A DNA stretch of 64,000 nucleotides from positions 67,001-131,000 of the forward strand of contig MKWP01000001.1 in NCBI GenBank assembly GCA_001899805.1. The letters run 5' to 3'. Below the pieces are notes generated by a model, which was not told the origin of the DNA, searched no databases, and was given only the letters and a program-made list of their open reading frames with translations. Position numbers and translations under genes: made by a program. The stretch comes from Lysobacterales bacterium 66-474. GTDB taxonomy: Bacteria > Pseudomonadota > Gammaproteobacteria > Xanthomonadales > Rhodanobacteraceae. Shown one piece after another: positions 8,193 through 17,381 of this stretch. Position 1 is the stretch's first letter, and every line of letters starts with the position of its first letter.

Positions 8193-9422
8193 GTGCCGAA
8201 ACGCATTGCCTTGTGGTGGTCCGTCGCCGCACTGGCCGGCGCGTGCCTGTCTGGCGCGGGGCTGTTCATCGCGCAACGCGCGCAAGCCCAGGTCGCGCAC
8301 CCTCCGGTTTCCTCCGGCGCGCTCACCGAGCAGGACGTCAACCGCACGCTGCCCGCCATCCATCAGGGCGCATCGGCCGACGCCGGCAGCGATCCGCACG
8401 CGCGTGCCGTCCCCGCCAGCAGGTTGACCGCCGACGATTTCAAGCGCCTGCTGCCGCGCACGGACATGCAGACCGATGCAGCGGCCGCGGCCAACCCGCA
8501 CGCCCACGCCTTCCTGCAGGGCGGCCCGGCCACGCCGTTCGACGCGGCAGCGCTTCCGAAAAATCCGCTGGCCGCGGACGCGATCGCGATCGGAGCCAAG
8601 ACCTGCGTCGCCTGCCACTCGCTCGAAAACGTGCACGCCTCGCATTCGTTGCATGTCGCCTCGTTCCGCGCGGCGAAGGGGGCCACGGGCGTCGGGCCCG
8701 ATGGCGCCTGCGAAGCCTGCCACGGTCCGGGTTCCGCCCACGCCAAGGACCCTTCAAAGCCGGGGTTGATCATCGCGTTCACCCGCGACGCCAAGACCCC
8801 GATCGATACCCAGGCCGGCGTGTGCCTGGGTTGCCACGCCGGCGGCGCGCGCCAGGACTGGGCCGGTTCGGTGCACCAGCAAAGCGGACTGGGCTGCACC
8901 GATTGCCACAACCCGATGGCAAGGCTGTCGGCCGAGGGCGTGCTGGCCAACAATTCGGTCAACCAGGTCTGCGCCACCTGCCATCAGGACATCCGCAACA
9001 AGTTCAACCGCCGCTCGCACATGCCGTTGCCCGAAGGACAGATGTCCTGCGCCGATTGCCACAATCCGCACGGCACGTTGACGGCCACCTTGATCAAGAC
9101 CGACACCGTCAACGAAACCTGCTACGCGTGCCACGCCGAAAAGCGCGGCCCGTTCCTGTTCGAGCACGCGCCGGTGCGGGAAGGCTGCCTCAACTGCCAC
9201 GACCCGCACGGCTCCAACAACCAGACCCTGCTGACGCTGCCGGTGCCGATGCTGTGCCAGCAGTGCCACACCATGACCCGGCACCCCAACGACCTGCAGA
9301 CGATTGCCGGCCTGGCCAACGGCCAGGCTCCCGACGAACGCCTGATCGGACGCGCCTGCCTGAGTTGCCACACCAACATCCACGGATCCAACAACCCATC
9401 CGGCTCGAGGTTCCACAAGTAG
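8193..9422 (+). CDS. Decaheme c-type cytochrome, MtrA/PioA/DmsE family
   Basis: A 409-residue periplasmic multihaem cytochrome with a signal peptide (residues 1 to about 32) and exactly ten CxxCH haem sites, the first CVACH at residues 138-142 and the last CLSCH near residue 392. Ten haems next to an MtrB-type barrel gene define the MtrA/PioA/DmsE group, which threads through the barrel and carries electrons across the outer membrane. The GTG start follows GGGAGG by 5 nt. Odd feature: about 105 residues rich in Ala, Asp and His separate the signal from the first haem, making the protein longer than MtrA or DmsE (about 330 residues). Direction of electron flow, outward or inward from Fe(II), is not decided by sequence. 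Confidence 0.9.
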   Translation: MPKRIALWWSVAALAGACLSGAGLFIAQRAQAQVAHPPVSSGALTEQDVNRTLPAIHQGASADAGSDPHARAVPASRLTADDFKRLLPRTDMQTDAAAAANPHAHAFLQGGPATPFDAAALPKNPLAADAIAIGAKTCVACHSLENVHASHSLHVASFRAAKGATGVGPDGACEACHGPGSAHAKDPSKPGLIIAFTRDAKTPIDTQAGVCLGCHAGGARQDWAGSVHQQSGLGCTDCHNPMARLSAEGVLANNSVNQVCATCHQDIRNKFNRRSHMPLPEGQMSCADCHNPHGTLTATLIKTDTVNETCYACHAEKRGPFLFEHAPVREGCLNCHDPHGSNNQTLLTLPVPMLCQQCHTMTRHPNDLQTIAGLANGQAPDERLIGRACLSCHTNIHGSNNPSGSRFHK

Positions 9423-9456
9423 CGCCGCCGTGCGCGCGGCAGAGCGGGAGAAGCTC

Positions 9457-12045
9457 ATGCGCAAACGCATCGTTGCATCGCTGACCATCGCCATCGCCGC
9501 GTTCCTCGCGGGTGCGCCGGCGTGGGCCGACTCCAGCGACAGCGCGCGGGTAGGCGACATCCAGTACGGCAACGGTTTGGACCCGACCGGATGGGGGCCG
9601 CTGCTGACGCCCGATCCGCGCGGATTCTCGTGGCTGCACGCAGGCATGCTGCGTACACCCAGCGGCATGCTGTATCCCTACGCGCCCCAACTCGAAGACG
9701 GCACGCCGCTGAGCAAGGACAGCAATTGGGTGTGGTCGGGATACCTGCAGGTCGGCTTCATCCACGTCGGCGGCGATCGTGACGCCGAGTTCTTCCGCCA
9801 GTACACGGGTTGGCGCAGCGGCCTCGCGCTGGGGCTGCTGTGGCTCGATTTCAACAATCCCGAAACGGGCGGCTACGCCGAATTCCGCGGCAGCCACCTG
9901 AGCCCGCACGACCAGTACTACCGGTTGCGCGCAGGCCAGTACGGCAAGTACAAGATCGAGGCGTTCTGGCGGGACATCCCGCACGACGTATCGACCGATG
10001 CCTATCCGTTGTGGAACGGCATCGGCAGCGAGAACCTGACCGTGCCCGCGCCGTTGATTCCTGGCGCCAGCACGCCCGCGCAAGTGGCCGCCGTCGACAA
10101 GACGCGGCCGCGCCAGACGATCGGGCTCACCCGCCGGCGCGCGGGCCTGAGCTACGAGGGCACCTTGTACCGCGACTGGATCGGCTACGCGTCCGTGGTC
10201 AACGAGAAACGCGACGGCACCCGCCTGTGGGGCGGCACGATGTTCTTCAATTATCCCTTCAAGGACAACGGTGGTGTCCTGGAAACCATCCGGCCGATCG
10301 ACTTCACCACCACCGACGTCAGCGTGGGCGTGCGCGATGTCGGCCAGGTCTGGCAATTCCAGCTGGCCTATTCCGGCTCGTTCTTTCGCAACCACAAGCG
10401 TGAACTGAATTTCCAGAGTCCGTTTTCGCTGTACAACGTGGTCGGGGTACCGCAGGTCGCGAACATCTACCAGGGCCAGTTCTCGCTGGAACCCGACAAC
10501 GATTACCACAACCTTCGCGCGGAGCTTTCGCGCAACCTGAAATGGAACGGACACCTGTCGATCGCGGCGGCCTGGGGCACCATGCGCCAGAACGACCAAC
10601 TGCTGCCGCCGGTCACCTGCACGGGTACGGGCGGCATCTTCATCGCGCCGCCGGCCGATTTCACCTTCAACTGCGCGGACTGGAACACCACTGCCGCGCT
10701 CTCGCAGCAAACCGCGCATGCACGGATCGACACCGGCCTCTTCGACATCAAGGCGGTGTTCCACCCCACCCGCAAGTTCGGCTGGCATGCGGGCCTGCGC
10801 TGGTACCGCGAGGACAACAAGACCAACTACCTCGCGTACAACCCGCTGACCGGACAGTACGGCTACATTTCCGAGAACGGCTCGCAGGGCAGCGTGGTGC
10901 CGGGCGAAACCGGCATCTTCGATCCGCGCAACCCGCTGTACTGGTCCTACGTGGCCCAGGTTCGCGCCATTCCATTCGGTTACACCGACACCATCTTCGA
11001 TGCCGGCATCGACTGGCGAGTCGGCGAGTCCAACACCCTCAACATCACCTACAGCTTCGATCGCAACCAGCCGAAGTACCGCGAGCGCAAACTGCTGAAC
11101 GAGCAGCGCATCCGCGCGCAGTGGATCGACCGCGCGCTGGGCAAGGCCACGTTGCGCATCAGCTACGAGTTCGCCTACCGCGACGGCGGCCCCTACAACT
11201 ACGATCCCTACGAGCCGTTCTATTCGATCGCGCTGCCGGGTTTCGTGACGCCACCGCTCGGCAACGCCGCATTCACCACCGACGCGATGCGCAAGTACGA
11301 CATGAGCAACCGCATCGAACACAAACTGCGCGCGATCGTGATCTATCCCATCGGCGACACCGCCACCTTGTCGGGGGTGGTGTACGGCACCCGTGACGAT
11401 TACGCGGGATCGGGCGAGGTCGGCCGCCAGGCCACGCGCAACTACGGGTTCTCCCTGTCGTGGAACTGGCAACCGTCGCCGATGACCAACATGAGCGCGA
11501 ACCTCGGACGCGACGACTCGCGCCTGCAATTCACCAACGTCGCGGACAACGAATCGCAGTTCGGCAAGCCGGGGCAGGACAACCCGGCCTTGGGCGGCCC
11601 GATGTATCCATTGGCCAACCAGTGGGCCGAGAAGGACAGCGAGCGCGACTGGAACGCGGGCCTGACCTTCAACCACCATTTCGACCGCCGCGCCAGCCTC
11701 GACTTCAGTTACACCTACACCTACGCGCTCGGCAAGCTCGCTTACATGTACGCGTCGCCCACCGCGATCTCGGGCACCCAGCAAGCTTACGTCGCCACGA
11801 TCGGCGCGGGATTCCCCGACAACCACTACCACATCAACACCTTCCAGCTCGGACTCAACATCGCCTTCAACCGCACGCTGGGGATGCGGGTTTTCGATAC
11901 CTTCCAGACCGGCAGCTTCTTCGACTGGCACTACCTGGGGCTGCAGAACAACCTCGTGATCGATCACAAGGTCTATTCCGATCTCGGACCGCAACCCCGT
12001 TACAGCGCCAACCTCATCGGCGTGATGCTCAACGTCAAACTCTGA
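9457..12045 (+). CDS. MtrB/PioB-family decaheme-associated outer-membrane beta-barrel
   Basis: An 862-residue protein with a signal peptide (MRKRIVASLTIAIAAFLAG, cleaved near AWA-DSS) and a long series of alternating aromatic/polar beta strands to the C-terminus. It matches the MtrB/PioB family that sheathes a decaheme cytochrome in the outer membrane. The frame opens at a GTG (9430), but the ATG at 9457 has a GGGAG site 6 nt away. It is longer than Shewanella MtrB (about 700 residues) and I see no N-terminal CxxC of the kind reported in MtrB; its only obvious cysteines lie near residues 390-410. It starts 34 bp after the decaheme gene and so is in the same operon. Confidence 0.87.
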   Translation: MRKRIVASLTIAIAAFLAGAPAWADSSDSARVGDIQYGNGLDPTGWGPLLTPDPRGFSWLHAGMLRTPSGMLYPYAPQLEDGTPLSKDSNWVWSGYLQVGFIHVGGDRDAEFFRQYTGWRSGLALGLLWLDFNNPETGGYAEFRGSHLSPHDQYYRLRAGQYGKYKIEAFWRDIPHDVSTDAYPLWNGIGSENLTVPAPLIPGASTPAQVAAVDKTRPRQTIGLTRRRAGLSYEGTLYRDWIGYASVVNEKRDGTRLWGGTMFFNYPFKDNGGVLETIRPIDFTTTDVSVGVRDVGQVWQFQLAYSGSFFRNHKRELNFQSPFSLYNVVGVPQVANIYQGQFSLEPDNDYHNLRAELSRNLKWNGHLSIAAAWGTMRQNDQLLPPVTCTGTGGIFIAPPADFTFNCADWNTTAALSQQTAHARIDTGLFDIKAVFHPTRKFGWHAGLRWYREDNKTNYLAYNPLTGQYGYISENGSQGSVVPGETGIFDPRNPLYWSYVAQVRAIPFGYTDTIFDAGIDWRVGESNTLNITYSFDRNQPKYRERKLLNEQRIRAQWIDRALGKATLRISYEFAYRDGGPYNYDPYEPFYSIALPGFVTPPLGNAAFTTDAMRKYDMSNRIEHKLRAIVIYPIGDTATLSGVVYGTRDDYAGSGEVGRQATRNYGFSLSWNWQPSPMTNMSANLGRDDSRLQFTNVADNESQFGKPGQDNPALGGPMYPLANQWAEKDSERDWNAGLTFNHHFDRRASLDFSYTYTYALGKLAYMYASPTAISGTQQAYVATIGAGFPDNHYHINTFQLGLNIAFNRTLGMRVFDTFQTGSFFDWHYLGLQNNLVIDHKVYSDLGPQPRYSANLIGVMLNVKL

Positions 12046-12055
12046 GGACCCGACC

Positions 12056-12751
12056 GTGACCCGCCCGCTTCGCCGACACCACGCCCCGTTCCTTGCCGCA
12101 CTGGCCTGCGCGGCGCTGGGCGTGGCGGTGGCGGCCAATGCACCATTCGAGGATTTGCGCAGCCAACCGCCGATCCACGGCGACGCCGCAGCAGGTGCCG
12201 CCAAGGCCGCGACCTGCGCCGCCTGCCATGGCGCCGACGGCATTGCGATCGCCCCGACCTTTCCCAACCTGGCCGGCCAGTCGGCGACCTATCTGTACGT
12301 GCAGTTGCGCGAATTCAGGAACGACACGCGCGTCAGCGCCGTGATGCAGCCGCTGGTCGCGGACCTGGGCGACCAGGACATGCGCGACCTTGCCGCGCAC
12401 TTCGCGTCCCTGCCGGGCAAACCCGCAGCCGCCGTCCAGCAAACATCCTCGCGCGGCTACGCGCTTTATCACGATGGCGATCCGGGAGCGGGCGTGCCGG
12501 CATGCCAGGGCTGCCACGGCGTCGATGGCCGCGGACCGCGGCCGGATATCACCAGTACCGCACCGCATCCCGCATGGTCGACCTTCCCCGCGCTGGCCGG
12601 ACAGGACACGCTTTACGTGCTCGCGCAGCTGCAGGCGTATCACGCGGGCACGCGCGCCGACAGCAGCAACGACAAGGTGATGCAGGGCGTCGCGCAGAAC
12701 CTCAGCGATGCCGACATGCAGGCGTTGGCGGACTACATCTCGTCGCAGTAG
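12056..12751 (+). CDS. Diheme cytochrome c4-like protein
   Basis: A 231-residue exported cytochrome with two similar halves, each with a CxxCH haem site (CAACH 54-58; CQGCH 150-154) and a c4-type NLAGQ or ALAGQ segment with later Met residues as axial ligands. Cytochromes c4 shuttle electrons between periplasmic partners and terminal oxidases or reductases. It starts with a GTG 10 bp after the barrel gene, so it is probably the soluble shuttle between the decaheme conduit and the inner-membrane respiratory chain (inference). Confidence 0.88.
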   Translation: MTRPLRRHHAPFLAALACAALGVAVAANAPFEDLRSQPPIHGDAAAGAAKAATCAACHGADGIAIAPTFPNLAGQSATYLYVQLREFRNDTRVSAVMQPLVADLGDQDMRDLAAHFASLPGKPAAAVQQTSSRGYALYHDGDPGAGVPACQGCHGVDGRGPRPDITSTAPHPAWSTFPALAGQDTLYVLAQLQAYHAGTRADSSNDKVMQGVAQNLSDADMQALADYISSQ

Positions 12752-12769
12752 CAACCCGTCGCCAACGGA

Positions 12770-12786
12770 TGCGACCGCATGTCGCA
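12770..12786. terminator. Possible terminator hairpin after the conduit operon
   Basis: TGCGAC (12770-12775) and GTCGCA (12781-12786) pair around a 5-nt loop, 18 bp after the cytochrome c4 stop; the arms extend by two more pairs with one mismatch. There is no T-run, so the call is weak. The remaining 200 bp before the efflux genes show no gene. Confidence 0.35.
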
Positions 12787-12993
12787 TGCAACCGGTACGA
12801 AGCGGACACAGGACACCCACAGCGCGCCCTGCACGCGGCATTCACACCGCGTTTGCTGGAATCCGCACGTTTCGTCGAAGCCGGATGTGGCGGGTTGCAG
12901 TGTCGCAAGCGGACAGGCTGGACGAATCATCTGTGGCGTGCCACATTCGACGTGGCGTTGCGTGGTCGCGCGTTTCACGGAGGAGGACTCGCC

Positions 12994-14184
12994 ATGAAAG
13001 CGTCATCCCGGCTGCGGACCCTGGTTGCATGTTGGGCCCTGTTCGCGCTCGCAGGCTGCGGCAAAGGTGGCCAGGAGGCGCAGCAACCGCCGCCCGAGGT
13101 CGGCGTGGTCACGGCGCAGCCTCGAACGGTGCCTTTGACCAAGGACCTGGTCGGGCGGCTCTCCGCCTACCGCAGCGCCGACGTGCGTGCGCGCGTCGCC
13201 GGCGTGCTGCTGAAACGGGTGTACACGGAAGGCAGCGAAGTCAAGGCCGGCCAGGTGCTGTTCCAGATCGACCCGGCACCGCTCAAGGCGGCGCTGGCCA
13301 ACGCGGGGGCGGGACTCGCACAGGCGCAGGCAACCTTCACCAATGCGCGCGTCACGGCGGAGAGGACCCGTGCGTTGGCGCCCAAAGGCTACGTCTCCAA
13401 ATCGGACCTGGACGCCGCGCTGGCCAGCGAGCGCACGGCCAAGGCCGCGGTGCAGGCCGCGCAGGCCAACGTGGAAACCGCGCGCATCAACCTGGGTTAC
13501 GCCGACGTCACCTCGCCGATCGCGGGACGCGCAGGACAACAACAGGTGACGGAGGGCGCGCTGGTCGGCAACGGCGCGGCGACGCTGCTCACCACGGTGG
13601 ACCAGATCGATCCCCTGTACGTGAACTTCACGATCAGCGTCGGTGAACTCGACAGGTTGCGGCAGGCGCAGCACAGCGGTGCGCTCGAATTGAGCCAGCC
13701 CGACAAGGCGACCGTCAAGGTGTCGCTGCCGGATGGAACGGCGTACCCCGAATCCGGCACGGTGGATTTTTCCTCGGTCAACGTGGACCCTGCCACCGGC
13801 GCCGTGAATGCGCGCGCGCTGCTGCCCAACCCGCACGGCGCGCTGCTGCCGGGCAGCTACGTCACGCTCAAGGTCACGCTGGGCGAACGCCGTGACGCGT
13901 TCCTGGTTCCGCAGCCGGCGGTCTTGCGCGACACCGGCGGCACCTACGTACTCATCGTGGACAAGGACGGCAAGGTCGCGCGACGCGACGTCGCCACCAG
14001 CGGCATGGACGGCCTCGACTGGATCGTCACCTCGGGTCTCGCCGCGGGCGACCAGGTGATCGCATCCGGCGTGCAGACCGTGCGTGTAGGTTCGCCGGCC
14101 AAGGCGGAACCCTGGCAGCCGCCTGCCGCATCCGCAGGCAGCGCCGGTGCGCCGGGTTCGACCGCGCCGGCCAGCGACGACTGA
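12994..14184 (+). CDS. RND efflux periplasmic adaptor (AcrA/MexA type), lipoprotein
   Basis: A 396-residue membrane fusion protein. A lipoprotein signal ends in ALAGC (lipidated Cys22), followed by the biotinyl-lipoyl-like domain, a helical hairpin (residues about 95-165) and beta-barrel segments (SPIAGRAGQ, DPLYVNF). It links an RND pump to an outer-membrane channel. The ATG at 12994 has AGGAGG 6 nt upstream and is preferred over a much longer open frame reaching back to 12502. The pump gene follows after 11 bp. No outer-membrane factor is encoded here, so the pair must borrow one. Confidence 0.9.
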   Translation: MKASSRLRTLVACWALFALAGCGKGGQEAQQPPPEVGVVTAQPRTVPLTKDLVGRLSAYRSADVRARVAGVLLKRVYTEGSEVKAGQVLFQIDPAPLKAALANAGAGLAQAQATFTNARVTAERTRALAPKGYVSKSDLDAALASERTAKAAVQAAQANVETARINLGYADVTSPIAGRAGQQQVTEGALVGNGAATLLTTVDQIDPLYVNFTISVGELDRLRQAQHSGALELSQPDKATVKVSLPDGTAYPESGTVDFSSVNVDPATGAVNARALLPNPHGALLPGSYVTLKVTLGERRDAFLVPQPAVLRDTGGTYVLIVDKDGKVARRDVATSGMDGLDWIVTSGLAAGDQVIASGVQTVRVGSPAKAEPWQPPAASAGSAGAPGSTAPASDD

Positions 14185-14195
14185 CGGCCCCCGCG

Positions 14196-17100
14196 ATGTC
14201 GAACTTTTTCATCGACCATCCCGTCTTCGCGTGGGTGATCGCGATCCTGATCACGCTGGGCGGCGTGCTGTCGATCTTCGGCCTGGGCGTCGAGTCGTAT
14301 CCCAGCATCGCGCCGCCGCAAGTCGTCATCATCGCGAGTTATCCGGGCGCGAGCGCGAGCACGGCGGAAGGTTCGGTCACGCAGGTGATCGAACAGCAAC
14401 TCACCGGCATCGACAACCTGGTGTATTTCAGTTCCAGCACCAGCTCGACCGGGCGGGTGCAGATCACGCTGACGTTCCAGACCGGCACCGACCCCGACAT
14501 CGCCCAGGTGCAGGTGCAAAACAAGGTTGCGCTCGCGACGCCGCGCCTGCCCAGCGAGGTGACCCAACAGGGCGTGGTGGTGGCCAAGGCCAATGCCGGC
14601 TTCCTGATGGCGGTAGCGCTGCGTTCGGACAACCCGGACATCGACCGCAACCGACTCAACGACATCGTGGCCTCGCAGGTGCTGGACCAGATTTCGCGCG
14701 TGCCGGGTGTGGGCAGCACGCGGCAATTCGGCGCCGAGTACGCGATGCGGATTTGGCTGAACCCGGACAAGTTGCATGGCTACGGGCTGTCCGCGACCGA
14801 CGTCCTGAACGCGGTGCGCGCCCAGAACATCCAGTTCGCGGCCGGCTCGCTGGGCGCCGACCCGGCGAGCAACGGCTGGGGATTCACCGCCAACGTGGCC
14901 GGCGAGGGGCGCTTCACGTCGGCCGCGCAATTCCGCAACATCATCCTGCGCGCCAACAAGGACGGCACCGCGGTGACGTTGGGCGATGTCGCGACCGTCG
15001 GGTTCGGCCCCCAGTCGTACGGCTTCGACACCACCTTCAACGGCAAGCCGACCGCGGCGTTCGCGGTGCAACTGCTGCCCGGCGCCAACGCGCTCTCGGT
15101 CGCCGAGGCGGTGCGCGCCGAGATGGATCGGTTGCAGACGAGCTTTCCGCAAGGGGTGTCGTGGTTTGCGCCGTACGACAGCACCACCTTCGTGATGATC
15201 TCCATCAAGGAAGTGATGAAGACCCTGTTCGAGGCCATCGCGCTGGTGTTCCTGGTGATGCTTCTGTTCCTGCAGAACATCCGCGCCACGATCATCACGA
15301 CCATCGTGATCCCGATCGCGCTGCTGGGCGCATTCCTGGGCATGAGCGTGCTGGGCTTCACCATCAACCAGCTCACGATGTTCGGGATGGTGCTGGCGAT
15401 CGGCATCGTGGTGGACGATGCGATCGTGGTGATCGAGAACGTCGAGCGCCTGATGACGGAGGAGAACCTCTCGCCGCGCGAAGCCACCCGCAAGGGGATG
15501 GGGCAAATCTCGGGTGCGATCGTCGCGATCACCGTGGTGCTGGCGGCGGTGTTCATCCCTTCCTCGCTGCAGCCGGGCGCGTCGGGCATCATCTACCGGC
15601 AATTCGCGTTGACCATCGTGGTGTCGTTGTTGTTCTCGGCGTTCCTGGCGCTGACCTTCACGCCCGCGCTGTGCGCCAGCCTGCTGCGACCCGAACACGA
15701 AAAGAAGAAGAACATCGTGTTCCGCAAGTTCAACGACTTCTTCGGCTGGACCCACCGTACCTATTCCGGCCACATCGCCAGCGCGGTACACCACGCGCCG
15801 CGCTGGATGGCGGTGTTCGCGGTCGTGACCGTGCTGGCCGGGTTCCTCTACACCCGCCTGCCCGGCAGCTTCCTGCCCGACGAGGACCAGGGCTACGCGA
15901 TGGCGATCGTGCAGTTGCCGCCGGGCGCCAGCAAGACCCGCACCCAGGCGGTGATGCGACAGATGTACGCGGTGCTTTCGAAGGACCAGGCGGTCGACGG
16001 CATGCTGCAGGTCACCGGCTTCAGCTTCCAGGGCAGCGGCGAGAACGCGGGGATGGCCTTCATCAAGCTCAAGGACTGGAGCGAGCGCAGCGAGAGCGCG
16101 ATGCAGTTCATCCGGAACGCCAACACGCAGTTGCGCCAACAGATCCGCGATGCGCAGATTTTCATCGTGAACGTGCCGACGGTGTCTGGCCTGGGCCAGT
16201 TCGGCGGCTTCGACATGTTCCTGGAGGACCGCGGCGGTTCCGGCCGCCCCGCCCTCGACCAGGCCGTCGGCACCCTGCTTGCCAAGGCTGGGCAGGACAA
16301 GGTGCTGAGCGGCGTGCATCCCAACGAGTTGCCGCCGGCGCCGCAACTGCAGTTGAGCGTGGACCGTTTGCAGGCGGCCTCGATGGGCCTGTCGATCGGC
16401 GACATCTCCAATGCGATCAGCCTGATGCTGGCGCCGGTCTACGTGAACGACTTTACCTACGGCGGCCGCGTCAAGCGCGTGATGATGCAGGCCGCGGCGC
16501 CCTATCGCATGAGCGAGGCCGCGTTCGGACACTTCTTCACGCCCAGCAGCGGCGGAACCAATCCCGACGGCACGCCCGCGATGATCCCGATTTCCAACGT
16601 GGTGCACGGCACCTGGGAAATGGTGGCGCCGTCGTTGACCCGTTTCAACGGTTACCCCGCGACCGAGATCGTGGGTTCGCCCGCGCAAGGTTACGCCTCC
16701 GGGGACGCGATGAAGGCGATGCAACAAATCGTCACCCGGGATCTGCCGCACGGGTTCGGCTATGACTGGACCGGGCAGTCCTACCAGGAGCTGCTGTCGG
16801 GCAATGCCGCGACGATGCTGATGGCGTTGTCGATCCTGGTGGTGTTCCTCGCGCTCGCGGCCTTGTACGAAAGCTGGTCGATCCCGGTGGCGGTGCTGCT
16901 GATCGTGCCGCTGACGATGCTGGGCACCGTGGTGTTCACCATGGCGCGCGGTTTGACCAACGACATCTATTTCATGATCGGATTGACCACCGTGATCGGG
17001 CTTGCCGCCAAGAACGCGATCCTGATCGTCGAATACGCGATCGACGAACAAAAGCTGGGCAAGACCCTGCGCGAGGGCGTGATCGAAGCCGCCAAGCTGC

Positions 17101-17342
17101 GCTTCCGCCCGATCCTGATGACGTCGCTGGCCTTCATCCTGGGCGTGTTCCCGTTGTTCGTATCGAGCGGCGCGGGCGCCAATGCGCGGCACGCGATCGG
17201 TACCGGCGTGATCGGCGGCATGCTCTTCGCGACCTTCTTCGGCCTGCTGCTGATCCCGGTGTTCTACGTGACCGTGCGGCGCCTCGCCGGCGACAAGCTG
17301 GATGTTGCAGGCGCGGGACAGGAGAAACCGCCCGCCACGTAG
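14196..17342 (+). CDS. RND multidrug efflux transporter (AcrB/MexB, HAE1 type)
   Basis: A 1048-residue inner-membrane proton-driven pump with the typical layout: TM1 near residues 10-30, a large periplasmic loop, TM2-6, a second loop, TM7-12. The proton-relay aspartates are visible in TM4 (GIVVDDAIVVIENVERL). The length equals that of AcrB/MexB. It is cotranscribed with its adaptor; no TetR-type regulator lies beside them. The specific substrates cannot be told from sequence. Confidence 0.92.
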   Translation: MSNFFIDHPVFAWVIAILITLGGVLSIFGLGVESYPSIAPPQVVIIASYPGASASTAEGSVTQVIEQQLTGIDNLVYFSSSTSSTGRVQITLTFQTGTDPDIAQVQVQNKVALATPRLPSEVTQQGVVVAKANAGFLMAVALRSDNPDIDRNRLNDIVASQVLDQISRVPGVGSTRQFGAEYAMRIWLNPDKLHGYGLSATDVLNAVRAQNIQFAAGSLGADPASNGWGFTANVAGEGRFTSAAQFRNIILRANKDGTAVTLGDVATVGFGPQSYGFDTTFNGKPTAAFAVQLLPGANALSVAEAVRAEMDRLQTSFPQGVSWFAPYDSTTFVMISIKEVMKTLFEAIALVFLVMLLFLQNIRATIITTIVIPIALLGAFLGMSVLGFTINQLTMFGMVLAIGIVVDDAIVVIENVERLMTEENLSPREATRKGMGQISGAIVAITVVLAAVFIPSSLQPGASGIIYRQFALTIVVSLLFSAFLALTFTPALCASLLRPEHEKKKNIVFRKFNDFFGWTHRTYSGHIASAVHHAPRWMAVFAVVTVLAGFLYTRLPGSFLPDEDQGYAMAIVQLPPGASKTRTQAVMRQMYAVLSKDQAVDGMLQVTGFSFQGSGENAGMAFIKLKDWSERSESAMQFIRNANTQLRQQIRDAQIFIVNVPTVSGLGQFGGFDMFLEDRGGSGRPALDQAVGTLLAKAGQDKVLSGVHPNELPPAPQLQLSVDRLQAASMGLSIGDISNAISLMLAPVYVNDFTYGGRVKRVMMQAAAPYRMSEAAFGHFFTPSSGGTNPDGTPAMIPISNVVHGTWEMVAPSLTRFNGYPATEIVGSPAQGYASGDAMKAMQQIVTRDLPHGFGYDWTGQSYQELLSGNAATMLMALSILVVFLALAALYESWSIPVAVLLIVPLTMLGTVVFTMARGLTNDIYFMIGLTTVIGLAAKNAILIVEYAIDEQKLGKTLREGVIEAAKLRFRPILMTSLAFILGVFPLFVSSGAGANARHAIGTGVIGGMLFATFFGLLLIPVFYVTVRRLAGDKLDVAGAGQEKPPAT

Positions 17343-17381
17343 TGCATCCATCCCTTAGGGGGGCAAACGTCCCGGGGACCG

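Noticed and set aside
9190-12267. A 1025-codon minus-strand frame opposite the MtrB-like gene
   Set aside because: Mirror frame of the barrel gene with no start signal or domain.
13944-17351. A 1135-codon open frame on the minus strand opposite the RND pump genes
   Set aside because: It is an antisense shadow of a high-GC gene: His/Arg/Gln-rich, no domain, no ribosome binding site, and the plus strand carries a clear RND transporter.
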